Below are positions 11,529-21,270 of a DNA stretch of 64,000 bases, piece by piece. Numbering within the stretch: position 1 is the first letter of the stretch; every line of letters starts with the position of its first letter. Location of the stretch: contig JAVHKY010000067.1 in assembly GCA_035079385.1 (NCBI GenBank), positions 930,001 through 994,000 of the forward strand. The letters run 5' to 3'. The notes beneath the pieces are model-generated. The model did not search any database and was not told where the DNA came from. It was given only the letters and a program-made list of their open reading frames with translations. The stretch comes from Aspidiotus rigidus. Lineage: Eukaryota > Arthropoda > Insecta > Hemiptera > Diaspididae. The position numbers and the translations under genes are program-made.

Positions 11529-11787
11529 TTAGATACCGTTGCAGGACTGCAATGGCAGCGGGGAATCCGCTATCCCAAGTCCCCTAGAGCCTGAAGTTTT
11601 TCCAAGTCCTGAAAATCATAACGGAAGCCGTCATCATTCCAAGTCCCCCTCCTCCCATATATAACTCGGAGGTAGGAATTTTTCCAAGTCCCCCTCCCCT
11701 CTCCGTGACGTCATCAACCTCACTCGCACTCGCGGACGAAAATTTCCTGGAAGTACCCCCAACAAAAGGGATAGCAGGTTCCGCACT
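11529..11787 (-). mobile_element. HINE/Helitron-like non-autonomous element, copy 1
   Basis: On the minus strand the element ends in a hairpin (GCCATTGCA-gtcc-TGCAACGG, 11536-11556) followed by TATCTAA and then T. This is the hairpin-plus-CTRR layout of Helitron 3' ends. Just inside are subterminal inverted repeats: AGCGGGGAATCCGCTATCC at 11557 and GGATAGCAGGTTCCGCACT ending at 11787. The centre holds a few CCAAGTCCCC/ACTCGGA minisatellite-like units. A second copy with the same end lies at 18715-19203. There are no coding sequences. The Helitron/Helentron reading is an inference from structure. Confidence 0.55.
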
Positions 11788-11829
11788 AAAAAATGTTCTT
11801 CATTTATTTGGCTCTACCAGACCACTTTT

Positions 11830-12206
11830 GTTTTTTTAATTTTCCAACCCCTCTCCGAGCTATTGACCTTCTCTCATCCGAAGAATTATCCATTTTCCCT
11901 CATACCTTTCATTTCCTTAAACATCTTCCGGAATCCATAACAATTTGACTTACATAATTCATAACAAATTTGTTAAACGAGGTAAGGCCTAGTTGCCATC
12001 CTCCAACACCCTGTTTTTTTTTTTTTTTTTTTTTTTTTTATCATTATTTTGTATTTTTGTATTTTTTTTTCTCTCTTCCTTCTAAATTTCTGTAATTTTG
12101 TTTTTCTCTTCCTTGTTTTGTAATGTTTCTCTTTTTATTTTCATCTTTATTTTTTATTTTGTTTATTTGTTTATTTTTTTTTTTATTATTTTCACAATAA
12201 AGGGTG

Positions 12207-12238
<32 letters not shown>
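11830..12238 (+). mobile_element. LINE 3' tail (C-terminal trace, 3' UTR, poly(A))
   Basis: A pyrimidine-rich decayed coding trace leads into GGTAAGGCCTAGTTGCCATC, a long T run (12014-12039) and T-rich DNA. AATAAA (12196-12201) is followed by GGGTGTATT and an A run (12211-12238). That layout is a non-LTR retrotransposon 3' end. The block GTAAGGCCCAGTAGCCATCC recurs at about 33,055, marking another copy of the same tail. The 5' part is missing or unrecognisable. Confidence 0.55.
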
Positions 12239-12242
<4 letters not shown>

Positions 12243-12567
12243 CCTATAGCGGCACCCAAGTTGTTCAATCCTAATGATTTTTGGAATGGTGAAAGTAATG
12301 ACTTGGTGCTCTACTATAAGGATGTATATTAGGTCCAACAATAATAAATTGACGAAGGTATTCATCTTTTTTATTCCTTTTTTTTTAACGGTTCCACCCT
12401 GTCGCCGAAAAGCCACACCTATGTCACAGGTTCACAAAAATGTACTTACAATGCCTGCATGTGTTAAAAGTTATGATGTGAATGTGGGCACCCATAACAA
12501 ACCACCTATGATGAAGAGAATAAGCAATGACCAGACAGAAGAAAAGGACGATGATAACTTGGATTGA

Positions 12568-12918
12568 GTGTCCAAGCTTAATTGCGAAAAGTGTGAGACT
12601 AGGAGAAAGTTCAACATCAGGAAAAAGGAGCACAAAACAACAAGGGGAACAGAAGATGGGACGTCACTGTTCGGCAAACACTGCAATGAAGAACAGCACA
12701 ATGGTGGAGGAATATATGAGGTCATACTTATAGAAAACCGCAGGACGAGAAGCAAACTCTGGGAATACATGGAGACCGCAAACGCAAAGAGGAGAAGAGC
12801 AAGCCTCTTAAACAATTTAATCACGCTTGATAGCAAAAGATTATTTGGCTTGGTAATTGGACGAGAGAAAGAGAAAAAAAACAACCAACAAGATGATAGC
12901 ACACCTGGTAGTCGATAG
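12568..12918 (+). pseudogene. Penelope-type GIY-YIG endonuclease fragment
   Basis: A 116-residue open frame contains ETRRKFNIRKKEH, then SLFGKHCNEEQHN and a basic helix (RRTRSKLWEYM...AKRRRASLLN). This pattern resembles the second half of GIY-YIG domains at the C-terminus of Penelope-like and related reverse transcriptases. The diagnostic GIY...YIG strands are missing: the trace passes straight from LNCEKC to ETRRKFN, as if a short deletion removed them. No reverse transcriptase is seen upstream. The family call is tentative. Confidence 0.45.
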
Positions 12919-15291
12919 GAACATAGCACATAAAGACTAAAGAGCGAACCAATCACAACGCCGAATCATCGTACCCAATAGGATCACAGTGTAGGTATAC
13001 TGCAAGAACCAAAGAAATACTCCTGTAAGCTAACTAATAAAGTAGAGCTGTCGAGATCTTTTCAATTTCCAATGCTCTACTTACACCTCATCACATTCAA
13101 AGTGCGTTCTAATAACCAAAATGAGGCGTTTAAAATATTCTCGTTGAGCTATTGTTCAAACGATTTTCATCGCATACAAATGGGGAGGCAGTAGAAAAGG
13201 GAAAAATGCGAGGATTCTGAATTTCTTATCGAAATTTCATTAGATAGTATCGTGCTTCTAAATAATTATTTTACGAGCAATTTTATCCTGAATTATTAAT
13301 TTCAAATCAGTGATTGTTTTCTGCGAATTTTTTTCGCACAGTTAAGTACAATCAAATGCTTTCTTTTGTATGATAAGCTAGGCGTTAGTAGACTTTTTAG
13401 ACCTAATCTAGCAATTTTGCGTTCGTGCGTACATTTCATCAGCTAGGTTTTTGAGTGAAAAAATTTCAAAGGTTTGTTAGTGAAGCGATAGATGCTCAAT
13501 TTCGTGATTTTTTTCCTTTTTTTGGCTCCCGTTTTATGGCGCCTATGCACTTAAAATAGGTCAACAACCCGTGTTAATCCCCAAATAACGAATATCATTT
13601 TAAACGACAACTACGTATATAATCTGCAGAGCGAGAGAAAGAGACGGAGAAGAAATTCCGAACTCCCAGAAAAAAAGAGCGTAAATGCTGAAGTAATTTT
13701 TGCGCTCATTCTCATTTTTTTCTCTCCACTTTTGAGGACAATAAACTATCGAGTAAACTGAATAAAAAGAATAGGTCTTTCAAACGATAACGCCAAGTTA
13801 TATACTAGGTAGCGAAGGACCATATTATATAAATAAGGAGATGAAAAATTAATAATACCTCTCCGCATTCCACGAATACAAAGGTATCGCTAAATGCTGC
13901 AATGCACTTCACTCATACAGCTCCATATTCCAGCGCTTGCGGAAAACTCAAAATGAGAATTAACGACACAACAAAGAAAAACAAATATGCCGCAATATTT
14001 GTTCTCGAGATCGAAATGATGGTATTCAGCTATCTTTTCGAATTTTAATCTTCGTATATTTCGCTCTTCTTCTCTGCTCTGCGCAAGCAATACCAAAAGT
14101 CATGTCGTAATTTGTCGAAATCGCGTCCAGCATTTTTCATTAAGTCACTATTACGCAATTTTATGTATTTTTTTTTTTTTTTTTTTGTCGAAATGTTGTG
14201 AGAGTGTATTCTGACGGGGAAAAGTTCATCTTCCTGTTCTATTTGTTTTCATATAATGCGGTATTGCGAAAGTTCGATAACGGGGAACGACTCGCGTGGA
14301 CTTCTCAAATTATCTTATGAAAAAAATAGCGCTGCTGCAAAGCTGCGAACAGTGTCTCAATTACTGCGGCAAAGTGCGGATTGATATATGAACACTTTCC
14401 CAATGTCATTGTTACGCTTCGATATACGATTTATTCGCAGAAGCGCGCTAAAATTGTGCACTAAGTTGAAGAAGTTATCTCACGGATCGTAATACCTTAA
14501 TTCAATCTAGCATGAAATCTTGCTACTTCTGTTTAAGTTCAAGTTTCGAGGTCTATACGGATTAACTAAATCTCAACCTCTTCGTCTGCATTTGTGCAAT
14601 TCAAACTTAATGTAATATGTTCAAAAACGTATGAAGGACTTCGACGTTTGAGAAGTAAGTATGTAATCTATCAAACTACTTGGCGAGATTAGAAGATGAA
14701 TGCAATGAAAATTATGTAAGTTATAACATGAATCGGGGTACATGATGGTTTGTTTAACATGAAATCTCATATTCTCATCCGCAACTAGTGGAGTGATATA
14801 GAAGAAAAATTTTCGATTGTCAAAACTCATTATAGACTTCCCTCTAATTTGTTGACTGTTTAACTCTTCAAATGACCTTGCTCGTGATAGAACGGCCGGA
14901 AAGAGCGTAACTGAATTTAGCATCAGTCTGAGGAATCATTCGTCCTTAATCGTCAGGCAGAACTCCAATTTAATTGGAACCACATCCAATAAGAATTGAC
15001 TGAGTGGCGGCGCTAGGAATCTCAAGTCGAGTAGGACAAGCTAATGCGGCGAAGTCAACGGGTGTGTAAGAAGCGCGCGGTAGGCTCGGGAGAAGTTTTC
15101 AGATGCTCTCCTCCAGGGACGTTTTGGAGAGCTTTCAATCGTGGCTTTTTGTAGTGTAGATTGCACTCTCTTCCATGCCTTTTATATGTCATCTTACAAA
15201 GCAGTATACCAGCAACGTCGCGTGGAAAATCTGAGACTTTCACGCTAAACGTTGTATCGCCGGGAACGCAGCAACCAGCCAGCAAGCTGCA
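12919..15291. other. Intergenic DNA, no gene seen
   Basis: AT-rich sequence with homopolymer T runs (about 14,167-14,186). ORFs here are short and without domain signatures. I found no repeats of note. Confidence 0.5.
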
Positions 15292-16850
15292 AGCTCAGTG
15301 ATGAAAATAGTTTCAAGTCTGTATACCCCGACCTAATTTATGGGATTGTTTGTGCTACATTTGTGCTTGATTGTGCCATAGAGTTTCTTATTTGTGCTGA
15401 TCTCCTTCCCCTTTAACCTTTGGGGGTTGAAAAATACAAGGCCTTATTCTATTCAATTTTTCGCGTGAAAACAGGCTGAATTGCGTGTGCCATTATTAGC
15501 CACTTCCGATTATGCTCCTGCAGATTTGTCGTTTATTGACAACACTGGTCATCAGATCCGGTGAAGTACTCCTATGTGGATCTTGGTTTCGAGTTTTTCC
15601 ATCAAGGGTACCCCATTTCCCTTCAGTACTTGGGCGAGGGGGGGGGGTAGGGACTAGAAGACATGCAGAACCCATTTCGATAATTGGCAGTTTTTAGGAT
15701 AAAACTGGATGGAATCGTTGGTGCTATATTTGTTCTGGCATTCTTTTCTTCCAATCGTTGTCTTCTGAGGTAAGGTTGTAAGCTCACGGTGAGAGATCGA
15801 TTGTGACAGCATGTTCAATGGGGCCAGGCAAACTTGCTAAAATTCTTGTTGTTCTAGGCGGTATAGGGGGTACTTATGATTCAAGCGAGGGGACGTGCTG
15901 AAATTCTGGTTCTTTCGAGCAACGAAGGGAATGGAATCGAGGAAGTGGTCTTCTGTTGTGGACTCTCAGTCAGAGTTTGAGTTTGACTCCGCGTACAATC
16001 GAAGCGTGCAAACGTGCGAAATTCTCATCTTCCAAGCAATGAAAAGACTGTTACCAAGAAGCTTGTTATCTGTTGTGTGCTCGCAGTGAGAGGTCGACTA
16101 CAGGCCCATGTATAATCAAAGCGGGGTTGTAGTCGATCACTCACCGCGAATCCACAAGAGGTGACCAATTTGTCCGTAAGATTCCCTTCATAGCCTGGAA
16201 AAACGACAATTTCCACATATTCGCCCGCTTCGAACGGACGCGGGGCTGTAGTGAATCCCTCGCCGTGAGTATAGAATAGGAGACCACTTCTTCGGCTCCA
16301 TTTCCTCCACCACACCGCTTGAAACAACCGAAATTTAAACATGTTTCCCCGCTTTGATCATTGCAAGGCTCTAGGCAATCTCCCACTCCCAGCACACAAC
16401 AGATAATGAGCTTCTTGATTTCATTTCTATAGTATCGCTTGAAACGACGAGAATTTTAACAAGTTAGGCTAGCCCAGTCAAACACGGAGTCATAGTCGAT
16501 CTCTCACAATGAGGTTTCAACCTTACCAAAAAAGAAAACGAGTGGTGGACAAGGATACTAGAAAAAATGTAGTACTAACGATTCCATCCAGTCGAAATTG
16601 GGTTCTGCATGTCTTCTGGCTTTCCCTCCCCCAAGGACTGGAGGGGTTGGACTGTCCACAATGGAAAAACTCAAGGGCATGACACAACAAAAACGTAGTA
16701 CAAGCAATTCAGCCTGTTTTTAAGCCAAAAATTGAATAGGACAGGGCCTGGCATATTTACAGCTTCCTCAGAAGGTTGTAGAGGAAGGAGAGCAGCACAA
16801 ACGAGAAACTCTCTAAGGCACAATAAAGTACAAATCGAAAAACTGAGCTT
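15292..16850. mobile_element. Foldback element, ~1.56 kb imperfect palindrome with internal ~120 bp units
   Basis: The left arm (about 15,292-15,870) matches the reverse complement of the right arm (about 16,400-16,850). Shared landmarks are AGCTCAGT, GTGCC..AGAGTTTCT, TATTCAATTTTT, AAACAGGCTGAATTGC, AGAAGACATGCAGAACCCA, CTGGATGGAATCGTT and GGTAAGGTTG. Towards the centre (15,880-16,400) is a repeated ~120 bp unit (GAAATTCT...CAAGC..ATGAA...GAGATCGACTACA...CAAAGCGGG), oriented + on the left and - on the right of about 16,130. This is the architecture of Drosophila FB-type foldback elements. No transposase is present. Confidence 0.75.
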
Positions 16851-18714
16851 GGTAGGATTTCTATAACATGAACATTCAACACACTTGAGACGTCATCGAT
16901 AAGTTACATACAAAGCTATCAAGAGGCTTCTATTAAGGATTTACCCATAAAACAGGTCCGTTGCATTTTCGTAACCTATTTTAAACTACAAAATTCACTA
17001 GGTAGATTGAAACAAGAACGAATTTGTGGGAGGAATACATCCCTGATGCAAAAGTTAAAGACAGGCAATAATTCAACACTATCGATTACCCTGTTGTCAG
17101 CAGCTAACAATTGTCCAAAATTACGAATTCCGCTGGCTCATTCGCGGTTCATCCTCTCGGCGTAATGACACACGATACAAAATACAAAAGCTATACAACA
17201 TGAAATATACTTCGCGATCGTTTGTATTAACGAGATACGATTCAAAATGCTCGAAGACGTATCATAATCTCCATTTAAGTTTATAGGTTGCAATTCTTGA
17301 AAACCGCACTCGTACAGGCAATAATTCACTTCGGACAAATGACATCGAGCTGGGAAATTTCTCGCTATTAATTATTTATTCGTACATTATCGATATTTCA
17401 CAGCGTTATATATACGTACTACCAAATAAGTTGAGTCGTCTTTATGTTTATCGAGAAAAAGCAATCCGAAAATGACAAATATTTAGCCTGTATCACATCG
17501 GGACCGCTCTACATATCATTCATCAACGTACTCGGCATCTACACGAGTCGATTGGGAGACCCAGACCCATCCTCGACGGGTACGACGGTTTCCTATATCG
17601 CCTAGCCACCACCAAACAGCTGTATACTTCATTCACTAAAAGCATCGCGCTTAATTACAACCGCTCTAGCGCGAATGAAATGTCAGGCAATAATTCACGA
17701 GCCAAACATTCTTCTTTCGTAAAAAAACCAACCAAAATTCCTGTTCTTAGTTTTCCACTCGCTGCACTTGGTACATGCGCGTAAGCATTGTCATTGTCTT
17801 CATCGGCGAATAGGCTTTGGCTTTCTTCGTGAATGTCGATACATCTAAGTGAGATAAATGAAAACGATGAAAACTTTCGGACTTTTCAAAGTAACAAATA
17901 GGATCAATACTACCAGAGTCATTCCTGAAAGTAAAAAGCCATTCAGGCTACAGCAAATCCCTCACCTCTGGAATTCTTTTCCGCGATGTTTAATAGTTCT
18001 TTCGGTCAAGTGGAGGGTGAATGGGTTTAATTGATCTGCGTATTAGAACCCAGCGTAATGAACTTATTGACATGTTTCATATCTCTATTCTTACCTCCAC
18101 GTCTTATTCATGTATTTGATTTCTTAAATCCCTGCCCTGTTGCATTGTCATCAAGCCTACGTCTAACACATGGTCAGTTAGTAGATTAGCTTACACTAGA
18201 CTAAAATACTAGGAAGGTGCTGATACATAGTGAACCTGATGATCTTGGCCTAAAGGACTCTGACGACACACCCAAGATCCTGAATGATCTTAGAATTTCA
18301 GAAATTGTATTCTTTAGAAACCGACCGATTTACCACAAGTGCGAGGAGAGGAGGGGGCTAAACTTACTTTAGCCCACTTCGTGAGCTTAATTACTTTGGT
18401 CTGAAGAACTTCGATGTTGTTACATCTTCGATTAGAAGAGACCCCGACTTACATCGAGGAATCTAAAGACGTCTGGGGGTTAAATTAATGACGTTATCAC
18501 AAGAAATTTCGGCATAGGGGAGTTGAAAATTGCGACCTTCATGAAGCAGCATAATATGAAAAAAAACTGGAAGATTTCAACTGCAGTTACAGAAAAGGAA
18601 GTTAAGAGTAGAGTCCTATAATAATGAGTAAGATATGTGACGTCATCAAGAAAGACTTTTTACTCGTACAATCTCAGATCTAGTTCTCAAACTCGCTTTA
18701 CTGTCATGATTTTT
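16851..18714. other. Intergenic DNA with a segment resembling 22.2-22.5 kb
   Basis: No gene is supported. About 17,540-17,850 shares a recognisable but diverged sequence with about 22,235-22,510: TTTTCCAC..GCTGCAC, then GGCGAATAGGCTT.GG and TTCGTGAA.T.CGATA. The open frames in the two copies do not correspond, which argues against a duplicated exon. Confidence 0.45.
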
Positions 18715-18764
18715 AGCGAGGAACCCGCTATCTATTTTGTTAGGAGATTACATCCTCAGAAAAC

Positions 18765-18798
18765 GTCCGCGTCCGCGTCCGCAGGTTAGGTTAGGTTA
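18765..18798 (+). repeat. (GTCCGC)3 followed by (TTAGG)-type telomere-like repeat
   Basis: Three GTCCGC hexamers (18765-18782) run into GGTTAGGTTAGGTTA (18784-18798). TTAGG is the canonical arthropod telomere unit. Three copies sit directly at the left edge of the minisatellite. This could be chance, or an interstitial telomere scrap. Confidence 0.6.
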
Positions 18799-19078
18799 CG
18801 GGACTTAGAAGAATTTCGAGTCTCGAGCTATATATGATAGGAGGGGGACTTAGAAGAATTTCGAGTCTCGAGCTATACATATATGAAAGGAGGGGGACTT
18901 AGAAGAATTTCGAGTCTCGAGCTATATATGAAAGGAGGGGAACTTAGAAGAATTTCAAGTCTTGAGATATATATGATAGGAGGGGGACTTGGAAGAATTG
19001 TGACTTCCGAGCTATATATGATAGAAGGGGGACTTGGAAGAATTTCGTTTCTCGAGCTATATATGATAGGAGGGAATG
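18799..19078 (+). repeat. Minisatellite, six units of 46-50 bp
   Basis: The unit reads GGGACTTAGAAGAATTTCGA then GTCTCGAGCTATATATGATA and GGAGG, repeated about six times with small changes. Related single or multiple units occur at 11.6, 53.0-53.6, 56.05 and 58.4 kb. A 48 bp unit keeps frames open on both strands, so ORFs here are artefacts of the repeat. Confidence 0.9.
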
Positions 19079-19553
19079 TAGAATGATAATTTCGATTTGA
19101 ATTATATGACAAGATTATCAACTCAGTTCCACACCACCTGAGAGGTCGAGTTAAGGAATTGCGGGTTCCCCGCTGCCATTGCAACGTCTGCAATGGCTTC
19201 TAATTTTTTTGTTGTATATGTTACGCTCAATTCACGTAATTGCACATTACGCGTAATGAGCAGTAAAATTGCTCAATACGCATAATAAGCAGACGTGCTG
19301 CTCATCACACGTATTGTGCAAAGTTGCTGCCCATTACGCGTAATGAGCAGGTGGAATTGACCAATGAGGAGCTGATTTGATTGTAAGATAATGGTATTTT
19401 CATTTTACTTGGAATACTTCAATAAATCATCATAATGTAAATTACTTTCTATTATCACTCAAGGAGATTGTCATTACTTTCGAAATTCAAAATCTTATTC
19501 TATTAGAAATAGGAAAGTAGAAATACGGATATTCTTTTGCCCAGCCAGTGACG

Positions 19554-19607
19554 AGGTTTGGACCACGCACCCCTGAATCAGAAGTCCGCGACTCAACCAC
19601 TCGGCCA
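19554..19607 (-). repeat. tRNA-like pol III boxes, family A copy 2 (minus)
   Basis: A-box-like TGGCCGAGTGG (19597-19607) and B-box-like GGTCCAAACCT (19554-19564) lie on the minus strand. Both are conserved relative to copy 1 despite changes around them. Confidence 0.6.
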
Positions 19608-19845
19608 TCGGCGCTGCGAAAAAATATCGCCCTATTTCAACTTTGAAAGGAAAGTTCCTACTTGTGATAAGGCACAAATCCGTATTTTAAGTTTCCTATT
19701 TCTAATAATTTTTGTCAACATGTCCACTTTGAAATTTCTGTTAGTTGCCAATTCCTGGCTTTTCTGGACACTCCTCCCGGCAAGAGTGCGTTTGCGACTG
19801 CCTCCTTTCAAAGTTGAAATAGGGCGATATTTTTTCGCAGGCCGA

Positions 19846-19899
19846 TGGCCGAGCGGTTGAGTGGCGGACTTCTGATTCACGGGTGCGTGGTCCAAACCT
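19846..19899 (+). repeat. tRNA-like pol III boxes, family A copy 2 (plus)
   Basis: A-box-like TGGCCGAGCGG (19846-19856) and B-box-like GGTCCAAACCT (19889-19899) lie on the plus strand, divergent from the pair at 19554-19607. Spacing matches the other three heads. Confidence 0.6.
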
Positions 19900-20059
19900 C
19901 GTCACTGGCAGGGCAAAAGAATATCCGTATTTCAACTTTCCTATTTCTAATAATCCTTGTGAACGTGTCCACTTTGAAATTCCTCTTATTCTATTATTTA
20001 TCGTTATTGTCACGACTTCTAGACTGGTGGACAAATCATGAAAATGGCCAATTTCTGCA

Positions 20060-20310
20060 TTCCAACGTTATTTCTTTAGACAATTGGACAACCATCGGTT
20101 GAGGGTAAAAACACTCGCTGAATCAGAATTTCATGGTTGCCAAGTCAAATTTTGCCTCCTTATGGCCCAAATCCAAGATGGCGGCTAAACTCATTTCATT
20201 TCTGTATCAAAGTGAAACTGAAGGTTGTGATTTTTTTTTTTTTTGGGGCGGGGGAGGTTTCTGGTGTACAGAATTGCGTCTTCAAACTCTACTTGAGATA
20301 TTGGAAATTG
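20060..20310 (+). repeat. Internal inverted arm of family A copy 2 (left)
   Basis: Equivalent to the 7075-7330 arm of copy 1. It contains AAGATGGCGGC at 20175-20185 and a T-run/G-run near 20,230-20,250. It pairs with about 20,690-20,935. Confidence 0.75.
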
Positions 20311-20689
20311 GTCAGGTTAAAATCACAGAGCTTTCTCTCAACTGCATTATATACTATCAAAACAGAGCGTATGTATTTCAAAATTAGTCCGTAGAAATAA
20401 GATGAACTGTAAAATAAGGAGGATTATTTAAAATTGTATAGCTCAAATAACTTTATTGATAAAGAATCATATTTCTTAAAGGTAAAAAGGAAAAAGAACT
20501 AATAACAGACAAGCATGTTTGTGAGAACATAACCACAGGACCCAAATATCTCGACTTTTGATTCCCAGGCAAGCTCTTGATGGTCGTTTTTGATTTTCCC
20601 GGGTTAAAAAACCATAGAAACGATACCCTACACTCTAGCATTATATTGCCAATAAATTTGGCCTTAATTAGATCCAAATCTGGGTCCTC

Positions 20690-20935
20690 ATCTTGGCTGT
20701 ATATCCCAAGTAGAGTTTGAAGATCCAATTCTGTACACCAGACACCCCCCCCCCCCCCCCCTTCAAAAGAAAAAAATTACAATTTTCTGTTTTACCTTGA
20801 AACAGAAATGAAATGAGTTTGACCGCCATCTTGGATTTGGGCCATAAGAAGACAAAATTCGACTTGGCAATCATGAAATTCGGACTCAGCGAGTATTTCA
20901 CCCCTATAACCGATGGTTGCCAAAATGTCTCAAGA
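20690..20935 (-). repeat. Internal inverted arm of family A copy 2 (right)
   Basis: Equivalent to the 6445-6690 arm of copy 1. It contains ACCGCCATCTT (20822-20832) and an ~18 bp C run near 20,745. Open frames across this arm arise in both element copies because the DNA is homologous, not because they look coding. Confidence 0.75.
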
Positions 20936-21137
20936 ATAGAGATGCATTTCAAGAAAAAGTCCACTTGTCTATTCGACCTGCATGGCACGCAGGATCGCAT
21001 GTTTATCGATTGCTTTGACGCACCGACGATATCCCTTCCAGTTCCCACTGAACCATGCCGAACCAATTCGGATTGGTTCATAAGGATGCTCAATACGCGT
21101 AATGGGGAGCTAGATTGCTGCCCATTACTGGTGATAG

Positions 21138-21269
21138 GCAGAAAAATATTGCTGATTACGTGTAATGGGCAGCAACTTTGCACAATACGCGTAATGAGCC
21201 GCACGTCTGCTTATTACACGTATTGAGCAATTTTACTGCTCATTACGCTTAATCAGCAATATTTTTCTG
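21138..21269. repeat. Small inverted-repeat unit at the rebuilt end of family A copy 2
   Basis: CAGAAAAATATTGCTGATTA at the left pairs with TAATCAGCAATATTTTTCTG at the right, enclosing four ATTACGCGTAAT-type units. It looks like a miniature derivative of a family A TIR with different outer ends. Confidence 0.7.
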
Positions 21270-21270
21270 T

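Larger units (their letters stand above)
18715..19203 (+). mobile_element. HINE/Helitron-like non-autonomous element, copy 2, with minisatellite core
   Basis: The left subterminal repeat AGCGAGGAACCCGC (18715) is inverted relative to GCGGGTTCCCCGCT (19161-19174). The right end is a perfect 9 bp stem hairpin (GCCATTGCA-acgtc-TGCAATGGC, 19175-19197), then TT and CTAA (19200-19203), then T. Inverted subterminal repeats, a central tandem array and a 3' hairpin together are the known layout of DINE-1/HINE elements. It matches copy 1 at 11529-11787 in ends but not in array length. Confidence 0.58.
19215..21270 (-). mobile_element. Family A TIR element, copy 2 (inverted relative to copy 1)
   Basis: It begins TATATGTTACGCTCAATTCA at 19215 and carries the same modules as copy 1 in reverse: the subterminal ATTACGCGTAAT array, divergent tRNA-like boxes, inverted arms and the TIR array. 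The right end does not finish in GTAACATATA. It diverges at about 21,248 into CTTAATCAGCAATATTTTTC, and there is an insertion around 21,110-21,165. The inserted and terminal segments together form a small inverted repeat (21,138-21,269), so this end has been rebuilt. Confidence 0.82.

Noticed and set aside
12471..12956. 161-codon minus-strand frame with hydrophobic stretches
   Set aside because: It is antisense to the GIY-YIG-like fragment, and the hydrophobicity is the complement of Lys/Glu-rich plus-strand codons.
18873..19193. 106-codon minus-strand frame rich in Pro, Ser, Ile and Tyr
   Set aside because: It is the translation of the 46-50 bp minisatellite. Both strands are open for the same reason, so coding is not supported.
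20668..21226. 178- and 137-codon overlapping frames shared by both family A copies
   Set aside because: They lie in the inverted arms and TIR array on opposite strands. Their similarity follows the DNA repeat and no transposase motif is present.
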